This document shows, piece by piece, positions 1 to 10,299 of a stretch of DNA of 64,000 bases (the stretch's first letter is position 1; each line of letters starts with the position of its first letter). The stretch is from positions 127,978,652-128,042,651 of the forward strand of contig JBCFYV010000012.1 in the NCBI GenBank assembly GCA_039000515.1, in the 5' to 3' direction. The translations under genes were made by a program, and so were the position numbers. Below the pieces are notes generated by a model. It was not told the origin of the DNA. It saw only the letters and a program-made list of their open reading frames with translations, and ran no database searches. The DNA comes from Timema cristinae (lineage: Eukaryota; Arthropoda; Insecta; Phasmatodea; Timematidae).

Positions 1-400
1 AATAGTTACCTGTGTGTGACTGGAACACTGTCTGTGACGGAGAATAGTTACCTGTGTGTGTGACTGGAACTCTGTCTGTGACGGAGAATAGTTACCTGTG
101 TGTGTGACTGGAACACTGTCTGTGACGGAGAATAGTTACCTCTGTGTGTGACTGGAACACTGTCTGTGACGGAGAATAGTTACTCTGTGTGTGACTGGAA
201 CACTGTCTGTGACGGAGAATAGTTACCTCTGTGTGTGACTGGAACACTGTCTGTGACGGAGAATAGTTACCTCTGTGTGTGACTGGAACACTGTCTGTGA
301 CGGAGAATAGTTACCTCTGTGTGTGACTGGAACACTGTCTGTGACGGAGAATAGTTACCTCTGTGTGTGACTGGAACACTGTCTGTGACGGAGAATAGTT
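1..400. repeat. 42-44 bp minisatellite, about 9 copies, cut by window edge
   Basis: The unit contains AATAGTTACC, a GTGTGTG stretch, ACTGGAACACTG and TCTGTGACGGAG. Early units are 42 bp and later ones 44 bp through an extra CT. The array begins before the window, so its full length is unknown. It lies in the intron or 5' flank before the first visible exon. Confidence 0.95.
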
Positions 401-407
401 TTGTTGT

Positions 408-597
408 GATTCTCTCGTGTGTTGTCCACGGGTACAGGTTTACTAAAGCGGTCTCTCGTGTGTTTGTCCACGGGTACAGGTGTTACTAAAGCGGTCCCTC
501 GTGTGTTTGTCCACGGGTACAGGTGTTACTAAAGCGGTCCCTCGTGTGTTTGTCCACGGGTACAGGTGTTACTAAAGCGGTCCCTCGTGTGTTGTGA
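408..597. repeat. 43 bp minisatellite abutting exon 1 acceptor, about 4 copies
   Basis: Each unit carries TACTAAA (branch-point-like), a pyrimidine/GT-rich stretch (CCCTCGTGTGTTTGTCC) and a terminal ACAG. The last, divergent copy runs straight into the acceptor of the first visible AP-2 exon, where GACAG takes the place of the unit's TACAG. The array therefore looks like a duplicated intron 3' end. Confidence 0.9.
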
Positions 598-604
598 CTG
601 ACAG

Positions 605-661
605 ACATTCAAGCTGGCGCTCTGCTATGCTTCCAACGTCACCATGGCCGCCATGATGGAG
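605..661 (+). CDS. TFAP2: TFAP2 exon 1 (N-terminal leader ...MAAMME)
   Basis: An ACAG acceptor at 601-604 and a GAG|GTAAGC donor at 661/662 bound a 57-base exon, open throughout in the frame that ends Met-Ala-Ala-Met-Met-Glu. If entered in phase 0 it reads TFKLALCYASNVTMAAMME. An in-frame stop lies just upstream at 599-601. The ATG at 644 sits in a strong Kozak context (CACCATGG), so translation could start here and give only six residues before the junction. The exon leaves in phase 0 and joins Asp-Arg of exon 2, just as vertebrate AP-2 leader exons join their Asp-Arg exon in phase 0. AP-2 genes commonly use alternative short first exons, so this may be one of several. Identity rests on the junction and exon 2, because the leader itself is not conserved. 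Confidence 0.65.
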
Positions 662-2360
662 GTAAGCACATCTTGCCTCATAGTACGAGACAATCGCACG
701 AACTCTCTCATATTGTGTATCATAGCTTGGGAGAAAACGTTCAAAAATAGGTTTTCAGTGAACTGCCCTTAAGTAAGTATCCCTCATAAAAACAAACCAA
801 TCATCTTGTAGGTCACAATAAACACTCCTTATGTATACATTTTAAACCAATATTACCAACAAATTTTCAAAAATAAGTTATATTTAAACTACCTTAAAAT
901 GATTTTTCATGATCATTATAAAAATGGTATTTCCAGATACCCATTTTGAACTCAGTGTTCAAAGGATATGTTTGCGTATAACCCGAACGGGTAGTAAGAC
1001 GCGGTGCTAATAATAATAATATTCAAAGGATATTTTGAAAAATTTAAAATTTTCTTTAATACGTCTTAAGAAAACTAATAACCATGACTATATTAATTTA
1101 TTTAAGAAAAATATCAGTACATTATTATTATTGATAATGTAAAACAGTCCACCGATACGCATTTTGAACAATATTCTTAGAGCTAATTTCAAAAAGATTT
1201 AAATTTTACGAAAATCAGTTAACTACAAAAGAAAAAATAGACATTCATAATGTAAGAAACTTACATAAGCATTTAGATCCAAATAGCTTAAGTCATTTTT
1301 AAAACTATATCCCTAAACAAGTTTCCACCAAAGAAACCAGTTATTCAGTTTTATCTGTCATGTCCACTCCCCAGATATATTCTTTAAACAAAACAATTAG
1401 AGTAATTTTTGAGTCATTTGGAATTCAAAAAATCATTCATCATTAACTCCTCTTAATTTGAGGGCAAATATCCCGAGGTATTTCCTTAAATCATCTAAAT
1501 ATCAAGTTTGAACAAAATTCACTAAATAGTTCAAGATCTTTAGCCAAGGACAGACAGACAGACAGAATGCTAAAATCTACTTTTTTTTTTATTTTGGACA
1601 CATGAAACGTAAAGATTCATCTTAGTCTTGAGATCGGAAATGTTCACGATTACAATACTTTCTCTTGGTATGAGAAATTTAAAAAAACACTATAATATCA
1701 ACTGGCTATCCCTATTATATAAAACAATCTCAATAAATGATTTCGTACACATCAAAATAATGTATTGATATTTAAAAGTTTTTTTTTTAATGGCTACTTC
1801 CCATACAATCACACGTTTAATTTCAGGCTTTATCTAAAATTTAAAATCTCAGTTAATAAACTGAAGATATTAATATAAAACATAAATATTCCATTATATT
1901 TTCTAATATTATCCCTCAAACAATAATCTGAGATCTGAAGTTAGTTTTACAAACTAGATTGTATATATAAACAAACACTGGTATAACATGTTTAGTGTAT
2001 GTTGCCATTCCATTAGTTATTATGATACAACTACAACTACAACTACAACTACAACTAGTTGGTATATTTATCACCCATCACCGATCTTCGATAAAACATT
2101 CATGTAATGGACATGTGATATTCTAGCTCTTTCTATATTCATTATCGCACTGGCTTCCAACTTTATTAATAATGGTCATAAAATGGCGCTAATTTATTAT
2201 TATTCTGGCTGGTAACAGGTTTGTTCATGGTGAGATATATTCTCCTCTCGTGTTCTTAAGGAATTTAATTAAGAAACTATCAGAAAAGAATGTGTATTCT
2301 TCAGAACAAATATATTTTCATATAACGGCTCTTTTAGTTCACCATATTTAGAGGAACTCA
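662..2360 (+). other. Intron 1, AT-rich unique segment
   Basis: This intronic sequence starts at the GTAAGC donor and is strongly AT-rich with many homopolymers. It holds the 52-bp retroposed tail at 970-1021, a short (ACAACT)n run at about 2030-2055 and an ACAG run near 1556. I see no exon or element of known type in the rest. Confidence 0.7.
970..1021 (+). mobile_element. Severely 5'-truncated SINE/LINE tail with 12-bp target duplication
   Basis: The insert contains only the shared tail (GCGTATAACCCGAACGGG, then GTAGTAAGACGCGGTGCTA) and an ATA-type run. It is flanked by TTCAAAGGATAT at 958-969 and 1022-1033. A perfect 12-bp direct repeat around a tail-only insert is the expected product of target-primed reverse transcription that stopped almost at once. 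Confidence 0.85.
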
Positions 2361-2655
2361 ACAAACATTCAGATCACACTAAGCTGGAGCGTGTTGCTTA
2401 GTCCAGAATATACCAAACAACAGTTGCAGCTGTTGCTAATAACTCTACAAACATTCAAATCACACTAAGCTGGAGCGTGTTGCTTAGTCCAGAGTATACC
2501 AAACAACAGTTTGCAGCTGTTGCTAATAACTCTACAAACATTCAGATCACACTAAGCTGGAGCGTGTTGCTTAGCCCAGAATATACCAAACAACAGTTGC
2601 AGCTGTTGCTAATAACTCTACAAACATTCAGATCACACTAAGCTAGCGTGTTGCT
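2361..2655. repeat. 86-87 bp tandem repeat, about 3.4 copies
   Basis: Each unit starts with ACAAACATTC, continues through AGCTGGAGCGTGTTGC and ends in a CAGCTGTTGCTAATA stretch (CAGCTG is an E-box core). Copies start at 2361, 2447, 2534 and 2620, and the last is partial. Confidence 0.95.
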
Positions 2656-3057
2656 GTAGCACCCAATTCAAAGACTCGGAAGTTACATTTCACTGAAGTA
2701 ATATCAAATGTATTATGTTTTATTAATGATAGTAATTTGTTTTTAAAATGCGTTTCAAACCGATTTAAAAAAATGTATTTTATCCTTAGTATGACCTGTA
2801 GTTATCATTTATCTCCACAAACCAGTTTACTGGAGGCAGTCAAACGACTGAAAGGTGATACGTTCCAGCACAGAAACACTTCCCACGGGAAATGGATACA
2901 TATACTAAAGATATTAAATATTACTGGCTGTTTAATAATATGGTTGTTGAGTCACAATTGTTGTTAATGTACTTCAATTAAATAATGTCACTGGAATACA
3001 TGATAAGTTCCTTGGGACTACCTTAGTTGATACACCATTAACAAGACCATGTTCTGT

Positions 3058-5828
3058 GAAGGTCCATTCATTACTCTGTATAGACCTTGTGAAGGCCCAT
3101 GATGCTCTATATAGACCTTGTGAAGGCCCACGGTGCTCTATATAGACCTTGTGAAGGCCCACGGTGCTCTGTATAGACCTTGTGACGGCCCACCACGCTC
3201 TATATAGACCTTGTGAAGGCCCACGATGCTCTATATAGACCTTGTGAAGGTCCATGATGCTCTATATAGACCTTGTGAAGGTCCATGATGCTCTATATAG
3301 ACCTTGTGAAGGTCCATGATGCTCTATATAGACCTTGTGAAGGTCCATGATGCTCTATATAGACCTTGTGAAGGTCCATGATGCTCTATATAGACCTTGT
3401 GAAGGTCCATGATGCTCTATATAGACCTTGTGACGGCCCACCACGCTCTATATAGACCTTGTGAAGGCCCACGATGCTCTATATAGACCTTGTGAAGGTC
3501 CATGATGCTCTATATAGACCTTGTGAAGGTCCATGATGCTCTATATAGACCTTGTGAAGGTCCATGATGCTCTATATAGACCTTGTGAAGGTCCATGACG
3601 CTCTATATAGACCTTGTGAAGGCCCATGATGCTCTATATAGACCTTGTGACGGCCCACCACGCTCTATATAGACCTTGTGAAGGCCCACGGTGCTCTATA
3701 TAGACCTTGTGAAGGCCCATGATGCTCTATATAGACCTTGTGACGGTCCATGATGCTCTATATAGACCTTGTGAAGGTCCATGGTGCTCTATATAGACCT
3801 TGTGGGGCATATGGTGCTCTATATAGACCTTGTGAAGGCCCACGGTGCTCTGTATAAGACCTTGTGAAGGCCCATGATGCTCTATATAGACCTTGTGAAG
3901 GCCCATGATGCTCTATATAGACCTTGTGACGGTCCATGATGCTCTATATAGACCTTGTGAAGGCCCACGGTGCTCTATATAGACCTTGTGAAGGTCCATG
4001 ATGCTCTATATAGACCTTGTGAAGGCCCACGGTGCTCTATATAGACCTTGTGACGGTCCACGACGCTCTATATAGACCTTGTGACGGTCCACGACGCTCT
4101 ATATAGACCTTGTGAAGGCCCATGATCCTCTATATAGACCTTGTGAAGGTCCATGATGCTCTATATAGACCTTGTGACGGTCCACGACGCTCTATATAGA
4201 CCTTGTGAAGGCCCACGGTGCTCTATATAGACCTTGTGAAGGCCCACGGTGCTCTATATAGACCTTGTGACGGTGCACGACGCTCTATATAGACCTTGTG
4301 AAGGCCCACGGTGCTCTATATAGACCTTGTGAAGGCACATGATGCTCTATATAGACCTTGTGAAGGTCCATGATGCTCTATATAGACCTTGTGAAGGTCC
4401 ATGATGCTCTATATAGACCTTGTGACGGTCCATGATGCTCTATATAGACCTTGTGAAGGTCCATGGTGCTCTATATAGACCTTGTGGGGCATATGGTGCT
4501 CTATATAGACCTTGTGAAGGCCCACGGTGCTCTGTATAGACCTTGTGAAGGCCCATGATGCTCTATATAGACCTTGTGAAGGCCCATGATGCTCTATATA
4601 GACCTTGTGACGGTCCATGATGCTCTATATAGACCTTGTGAAGGCCCACGGTGCTCTATATAGACCTTGTGAAGGTCCATGATGCTCTATATAGACCTTG
4701 TGAAGGCCCACGGTGCTCTATATAGACCTTGTGACGGTCCACGACGCTCTATATAGACCTTGTGACGGTCCACGACGCTCTATATAGACCTTGTGAAGGC
4801 CCATGATCCTCTATATAGACCTTGTGAAGGTCCATGATGCTCTATATAGACCTTGTGACGGTCCACGACGCTCTATATAGACCTTGTGAAGGCCCACGGT
4901 GCTCTATATAGACCTTGTGAAGGCCCACGGTGCTCTATATAGACCTTGTGACGGTGCACGACGCTCTATATAGACCTTGTGAAGGCCCACGGTGCTCTAT
5001 ATAGACCTTGTGAAGGCACATGATGCTCTATATAGACCTTGTGAAGGTCCATGATGCTCTATATAGACCTTGTGACGGTCCACGACGCTCTATATAGACC
5101 TTGTGAAGGCCCACGGTGCTCTATATAGACCTTGTGACGGTCCATGATGCTCTATATAGACCTTGTGGGGCCCATGATGCTCTATATAGACCTTGTGACG
5201 GTCCATGATGCTCTATATAGACCTTGTGACGGTCCATGATGCTCTATATAGACCTTGTGACGGTCCATGATGCTCTATATAGACCTTGTGAAGGCTTCTG
5301 GTGCTCTATATAGACCTTGTGACGGTCCATGATGCTCTATATAGACCTTGTGAAGGTCCATGATGCTCTATATAGACCTTGTAAAGGTCCATGATGCTCT
5401 ATATAGACCTTGTGAAGGCTTCTGGTGCTCTATATAGACCTTGTGATGGTCCATGATGCTCTATATAGACCTTGTGACGGTCCATGATGCTCTATATAGA
5501 CCTTGTGAAGGTCTATGATGCTCTATATAGACCTTGTGACGGTCCATGATGCTCTATATAGACCTTGTGAAGGTTTCTGGTGCTCTATATAGACCTTGTG
5601 ACGGTCCATGATGCTCTATATAGACCTTGTGACGATCCATGATGCTCTATATAGACCTTGTGACGATCCATGATGCTCTATATAGACCTTGTGAAGGTCT
5701 ATGATGCTCTATATAGACCTTGTGAAGGCCCATGATGCTCTATATAGACCTTGTGAAGGTTTATGGTGCTCTATATAGACCTTGTGAAGGTTTCTGGTGC
5801 TCTATATAGACCTTGTGGGGCCCACGAT
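3058..5828. repeat. 31 bp minisatellite, about 89 copies, with a 680-bp higher-order duplication
   Basis: The unit is GATGCTCTATATAGACC plus TTGTGAAGGTCCAT, with recurring variants (AAGGCCCACGG, GACGGTCCACGA, GGGGCATATGG). The order of variants from about 3740 is repeated from about 4420, for example GGGGCATATGG at 3804 and 4486. So a block of about 22 units was duplicated as one piece. Since 31 is not a multiple of 3, every frame is visited, and the apparent short proteins on the - strand are artefacts. Confidence 0.97.
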
Positions 5829-7815
5829 GTTTGGTGAATGGCTCCCAGCCCCTCTGCCCCCCGCCTGGTTCCCCAGGGGGAAGAGAGTGATAATATGAGG
5901 TAATTACATGTAAATCAGCTCTACATTCTGGGTCGCACTTACCAATTAGAACTTGAATAATTGCTCCCGTCCCTGCAAGCTTTTTACCAACGTCTTGAGC
6001 GACCTCTATGGGCTGGTTCTCCAACTCAACTTACAGACTAAACCACCAATCAGGGCATCAGGTATAGCAAAATAAACCATTCACAGTCCAGGACATAATT
6101 CTGTCTGCTTTCTAATGATAATCCAATAAATTAACAGATAATTAACAGTTTTATTCGCCGTCATGTCTGGGCGTATTGCACTGTGTCTAGGTAACCTATA
6201 TAACTGCACTTCTAGATTAATCTACTGAGAGCTTAAATAATAACATATTTTACTGTTCTATATTATTACCGCTGTGATCTAACAGTTGTATTCTAGACAT
6301 ACAGATGACGTTTTACCAGTGATTACAACTATAGTCACTAAGTCTTGAATATTTGTCAAACCGGCTAATTTCAAGGAGATTCATACAAATTGTAAATTAA
6401 TTACAGTTATATCAGCTATAGTCAAAGCTTTAAACATGAACAGACTCAACAAATGTTTGTTAGTCAAAACATATTTGGGTTTATTACTCGTACATTTTGT
6501 AAGAACACGACTATGTTTTTAACAACCACAGAAATATAATTTTGGTTAGTTTTATTAGAATCAATTTGATACTGAAATGTGTGTTTGAAATACTTGTCAG
6601 ATAGATTATATTTAGATAAAATCACGTAAATTAAAATTGGAACTGTCACTAATGTTATTTTCCTGTTTTTTTAATTTTATAAACTTACAAATGTTATAGA
6701 AGCTCAGTGAAAATTTTGGTAAATGAATTAATCATAAACTTTTGTAAATATATTCTAAATATACATTAAATACGTGAATATATTAAAGCAAATGTTCTTT
6801 TTCATTTCAAAGAAATGTAACCAAAACACAATCTAGATCTTGGTTTATTATTTGATAAACCTTGGCTGAATTTTGAAAATTATAGAAGAATTCTCAGATA
6901 TTGTCTTAAAATTTGCCGTACCATTTGGTCTGTGAGCTTTATCATCATGAAGTTTGATCTTTCCTGTAAAAACTACATCAAGACACTGTTTGGCAAACAC
7001 AGCAAACATTATTTGTAAATTTGCATGACATTCTGTTCTTCCTTTATGGAATAATGGCTTCTTTATCTCCGTATATTTGATAATATATTGTCTTTATCTC
7101 CGTATATTTGATAATATATTGTCTTTATCACGAAATCTAGTGTTGAGTTATGAAGTAATCTCCAGGACCTTCATTATAATCTCGTGGAGGTAAAAACTGC
7201 GCGCGGATCCAGAAACGCTGCTTCGTAACCCTCGAGATCTTATCATTTGATATCGACTTGTAATACGCCAAGTCCAGGGGGGGTTGCTGTCTTATTTTGA
7301 CAGGCAACACAGCAGGCAGCAGTTGCCTCAAGAACCTCACGAGATGAATGTTTCATGGACGTGGAACTGGAATTGAACCAAGTACGACTTATAGTCCAAC
7401 TTTTCATGGAGGGCTCTTCTAGAAAAGATAAAAATGTGTTTTTGCGGTCAAAGTTTGAAGCATTCTACTATTTAATTAGTATTATTTTGTGGTAATTGTA
7501 GATGTTTTTATTGATAAGCAAAACATTGGAAACATCCAAACAAAGCACACTTTATTATTTCCTGTGTTTATCTCTGCCTGATATTATAGTTATAGTTATA
7601 GTAATAGTCGGTGTTAAAACACTGTTTAGTGTGTTATAATCATGAATATATGTCATATTTCCAAGTCTAGAAGAGGTCATTGAACATGTCTGAGTCCAAG
7701 TGAGATCTCCCACAGCACAGGCCTGCATGCTTACGATCGTCATAATAACAGAGAATGTTCACTTTAATTAATAAATCATATTCTTATTCATTTAATTAAC
7801 AGATTAACAATATAT
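5829..7815 (+). other. Intron 1, unique segment
   Basis: Mostly AT-rich intron. A 31-bp direct duplication (TCTTTATCTCCGTATATTTG followed by ATAATATATTG) is at about 7060-7125. No coding or RNA signal was recognised. Confidence 0.6.
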
Positions 7816-7819
7816 CACC

Positions 7820-8545
7820 TTGCTCTTGTCCAGTGTGAACTGTGTCCCTCTTGTCCAGTGCCCAGTGTGAACTGTGTCCCTCTTGTCCAGTGTGAACTGT
7901 GTCCCTCTTGTCCAGTGCCCAGTGTGAACTGTGTTCCTCTTGTCCAGTGTGAACTGTGTCCCTTTTGTCCAGTGCCCAGTGTGAACTGTGTCCCTCTTGT
8001 CCAGTGCCCAGTGTGAACTGTGTCCCTCTTGTCCAGTGTGAACTGTGTTCCTCTTGTCCAGTGTGAACTGTGTCCCTCTTGTTCAGTGTGAACTGTGTCC
8101 CTCTTGTCCAGTGTCCAGTGTGAACTGTGTCCCTCTTGTCCAGTGTGAACTGTGTCCCTCTTGTCCAGTGTGAACTGTGTCCCTCTTGTCCAGTGTGAAC
8201 TGTGTCCCTCTTGTCCAGTGTGAACTGTGTTCCTCTTGTCCAGTGCCCAGTGTGAACTGTGTTCCTCTTGTCCAGTGTGAACTGTGTCCCTTTTGTCCAG
8301 TGCCCAGTGTGAACTGTGTCCCTCTTGTCCAGTGTGAACTGTGTCCCTCTTGTCCAGTGTGAACTGTGTCCCTCTTGTCCAGTGTGAACTGTGTCCCTCT
8401 TGTCCAGTGTGAACTGTGTCCCTCTTGTCCAGTGTGAACTGTGTTCCTCTTGTCCAGTGTCCAGTGTGAACTGTGTCCCTCTTGTCCAGTGTGAACTGTG
8501 TTCCTCTTGTCCAGTGTGAACTGTGTCCCTCTTGTCCATTGTGAA
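7820..8545. repeat. 25 bp minisatellite (with 34-bp variant), about 27 copies
   Basis: The unit is CTCTTGTCCAGTGTG plus AACTGTGTCC. A longer variant gains 9 bp (CAGTGCCCA type). No unit contains a stop on the - strand in any phase, so overlapping reading frames of about 250 residues arise there with a Thr/His/Trp-rich repeat. They have no gene-like features. Confidence 0.96.
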
Positions 8546-8859
8546 CTGTGCTCAATGGAAAGCCGCGCTGTGCTCGTCCTCTTGTAAAGGTTTCCTCCAC
8601 CTTGTAACAAACATAACCGACATAATTGTTTGAAGTTCTCCCACGCTGTCAGTTGGTCTACAAGACTGAGACCAGGCTGGACTATGCCACTTCCTTTAAT
8701 CGAGAACGTTTCATACTCAACACTTTATTCACTACAGCACAATTATAAGCCACATTAAATAACTGGACCTCAATTCATAATTTTAATCAAATGAATATAA
8801 ATTTCCCCTGATTTAATTCTATACTTATGATTAGTGATTAATGTGAATATTACTCACTT

Positions 8860-8968
8860 TACCTTCACTCAAATTCATATACATTTCCTACCAATTATAC
8901 CTCTCTCGTCCTTTCCCCATTAGTGTAAATATGTGGATAGCTTTGATTAGTAAGACGCGGTGCATTAA
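8860..8968 (+). mobile_element. 3' part of a tailed SINE
   Basis: The body resembles the SINE at 22036 (ACCTTCACTCAAATTC, CATTTCCT) and ends in the shared tail TTAGTAAGACGCGGTGCATTA. The tRNA-like head is not visible. It directly precedes the LINE-derived array. Confidence 0.5.
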
Positions 8969-8984
8969 GAAAAATATAATAGTT

Positions 8985-9250
8985 TGGAATGGATAGAACC
9001 AGCTCAAGATAGGGATAGGTGTAATGAGGTGGACTGGATAGAACTAGCTCAAGATAGAGATAGGGTGTAATGAGGTAGACTGGATAGAACCAGCTCAAGA
9101 TAGGGATAGGTGTAATGAGGTGGACTGGATAGAACTAGCTCAAGATAGAGATAGGTGTAATGAGGTGGAATGGATAGAACCAGCTCAAGATAGAGATAGG
9201 TGTAGTGAGATGGACTGGATAGAACTAGCTCAAGATAAGGATAGGTTGTA
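8985..9250 (+). repeat. 45 bp minisatellite made from a LINE ORF2 C-terminal segment, 6 copies
   Basis: Copies are spaced 45-46 bp (AGCTCAAGAT at 9001, 9046, 9092, 9137, 9183, 9227). One frame of the unit reads CNEVDWIELAQDRDR, exactly 15 codons. This is the conserved C-terminal segment of RTE-like non-LTR retrotransposon proteins (DWIxLAQDRDxW). The same CNEVDWIE peptide occurs on the - strand at about 14630-14740 in a LINE fragment. The array thus arose by in-frame tandem amplification of a LINE 3' segment. Confidence 0.85.
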
Positions 9251-9690
9251 ATGTGAGTGACGATACAAATTCATTGTGGAAGGCTACGGTGAACCACCAC
9301 ACTTCATGAACTTCCCTATTATAAAGATATCTATACCAGATGGTGCAGGCAGCACTAGTCAGCCCAGCCCATCTCCAGACCGAGGGTTGTTTAATTTACA
9401 CGTATCTATCTCTGCTTGTCTCTTAACAATGTTTAAATTTATATTTTTTAGCTATTTATTTTGTCGTTTTTAATTCGACCTGAAAATATCCAATGAAACT
9501 CGGACGAAACGCCGTCTGGATAAGTTTGATGTGAACGATATCCTGCATATTGTTATAACTACCGTAACTGTTGGTGTAAGAAGTGTGGCAACACTGCAAG
9601 TTATTAATGTGGTCATTTATTGACATTATCTCCTTACACACACACATACATGTGGCTAAGAGCTAAGGTTCCCGTCTGTTCTGTCTCCAG
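9251..9690 (+). other. Intron 1 3' end
   Basis: Unique AT-rich intron ending in a CA-rich stretch at about 9640-9650 and the exon 2 acceptor (GTCTGTTCTGTCTCCAG at 9674-9690). No minisatellite touches this junction, unlike the other visible acceptors. Confidence 0.7.
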
Positions 9691-9941
9691 GACCGGCTGA
9701 CGGGTCACGGCGCCATAGCGTCCATAGGCTCGGTGTCGGCCGGTACCGGCGGCTCGTCGCCTTTCAGCGCCACCTCCCACCACCACCACCACCACCACCA
9801 CCGGAACAACGCGGGGGGCGGGGGGCAGTCCGGGGCGGGATGACACCTACGTCCCACCACCATTCGGTGGCGGCCACGGACTTCCAGCCGCCCTACTTCC
9901 CGCCCCCCTTCCCGCCACCTCCGAGTCATCACCACCACCAG
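9691..9941 (+). CDS. TFAP2: TFAP2 exon 2 (activation domain, DFQPPYFPPPF); 1-bp frameshift
   Basis: A CTGTCTCCAG acceptor and a CAG|GTAAGC donor bound a 251-base GC-rich exon. It opens as DRLTGHGAIASIGSVS, matching the Asp-Arg start and L-G-x-V segment of AP-2 exon 2. It continues through GGSSPFSATS, a run of eight His and a Gly-rich stretch to a TGA at 9841-9843. The family hallmark DFQPPYFPPPF, then PPPPSHHHHQ, is in the frame one base back and reaches the donor in phase 0. One missing base, most likely a G in the G-runs at about 9810-9840, would join the two. The proline-tyrosine motif PPYF is kept, while the vertebrate PPPY that follows reads PPPF here. The exon belongs to the N-terminal transactivation domain. 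Confidence 0.88.
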
Positions 9942-10164
9942 GTAAGCTACGCCACCCCTCACAACCCCCGGCTCGGGACTCTTAGCTTAGTGGGAGGTTG
10001 CCCGTCCCACTTAGCTACTGAGATCCAGCCCATGCTAAAAGCTATCGCTAGCCTATTATTCTGTGTAGATGAGGGATCGTCCTGCAGTCTCTAAATGGCA
10101 GGCACCATTTATTTTCAAACATTAAATTAGAACCGTATGTCCATAGTAGCAACTACATGACACC
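9942..10164 (+). other. Intron 2 5' segment
   Basis: Unique intron between the exon 2 donor (GTAAGC) and the tail of the minus-strand LINE. Nothing else was recognised. Confidence 0.6.
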
Positions 10165-10167
10165 CCA

Positions 10168-10198
10168 TATCATCATCATCATCATCATCATCATCATC
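10168..10198. repeat. (ATC)n microsatellite, LINE tail
   Basis: About ten ATC triplets. On the - strand these are GAT repeats at the 3' end of the LINE, as the related copy at 52690-52875 also shows (TGATGATGATTATGATTA). Confidence 0.85.
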
Positions 10199-10299
10199 GG
10201 GTGCTCAATCTTGCTACTGGTTTCCTGCTTCCTCCACTTTGTCTATCATGGGGTAAATGTTTTCTTCATCGTCCGTCATCTGATTCTTGTACCTCAGTC

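Noticed and set aside
3058..5828. TATATAG in every 31-bp unit as repeated TATA boxes
   Set aside because: Chance property of one unit. There is no initiator, CpG or downstream gene context.
7796..8610. Three overlapping - strand reading frames of 175-261 residues
   Set aside because: They are the three phases of one 25-bp minisatellite without stops. There is no codon bias, domain or conserved start.
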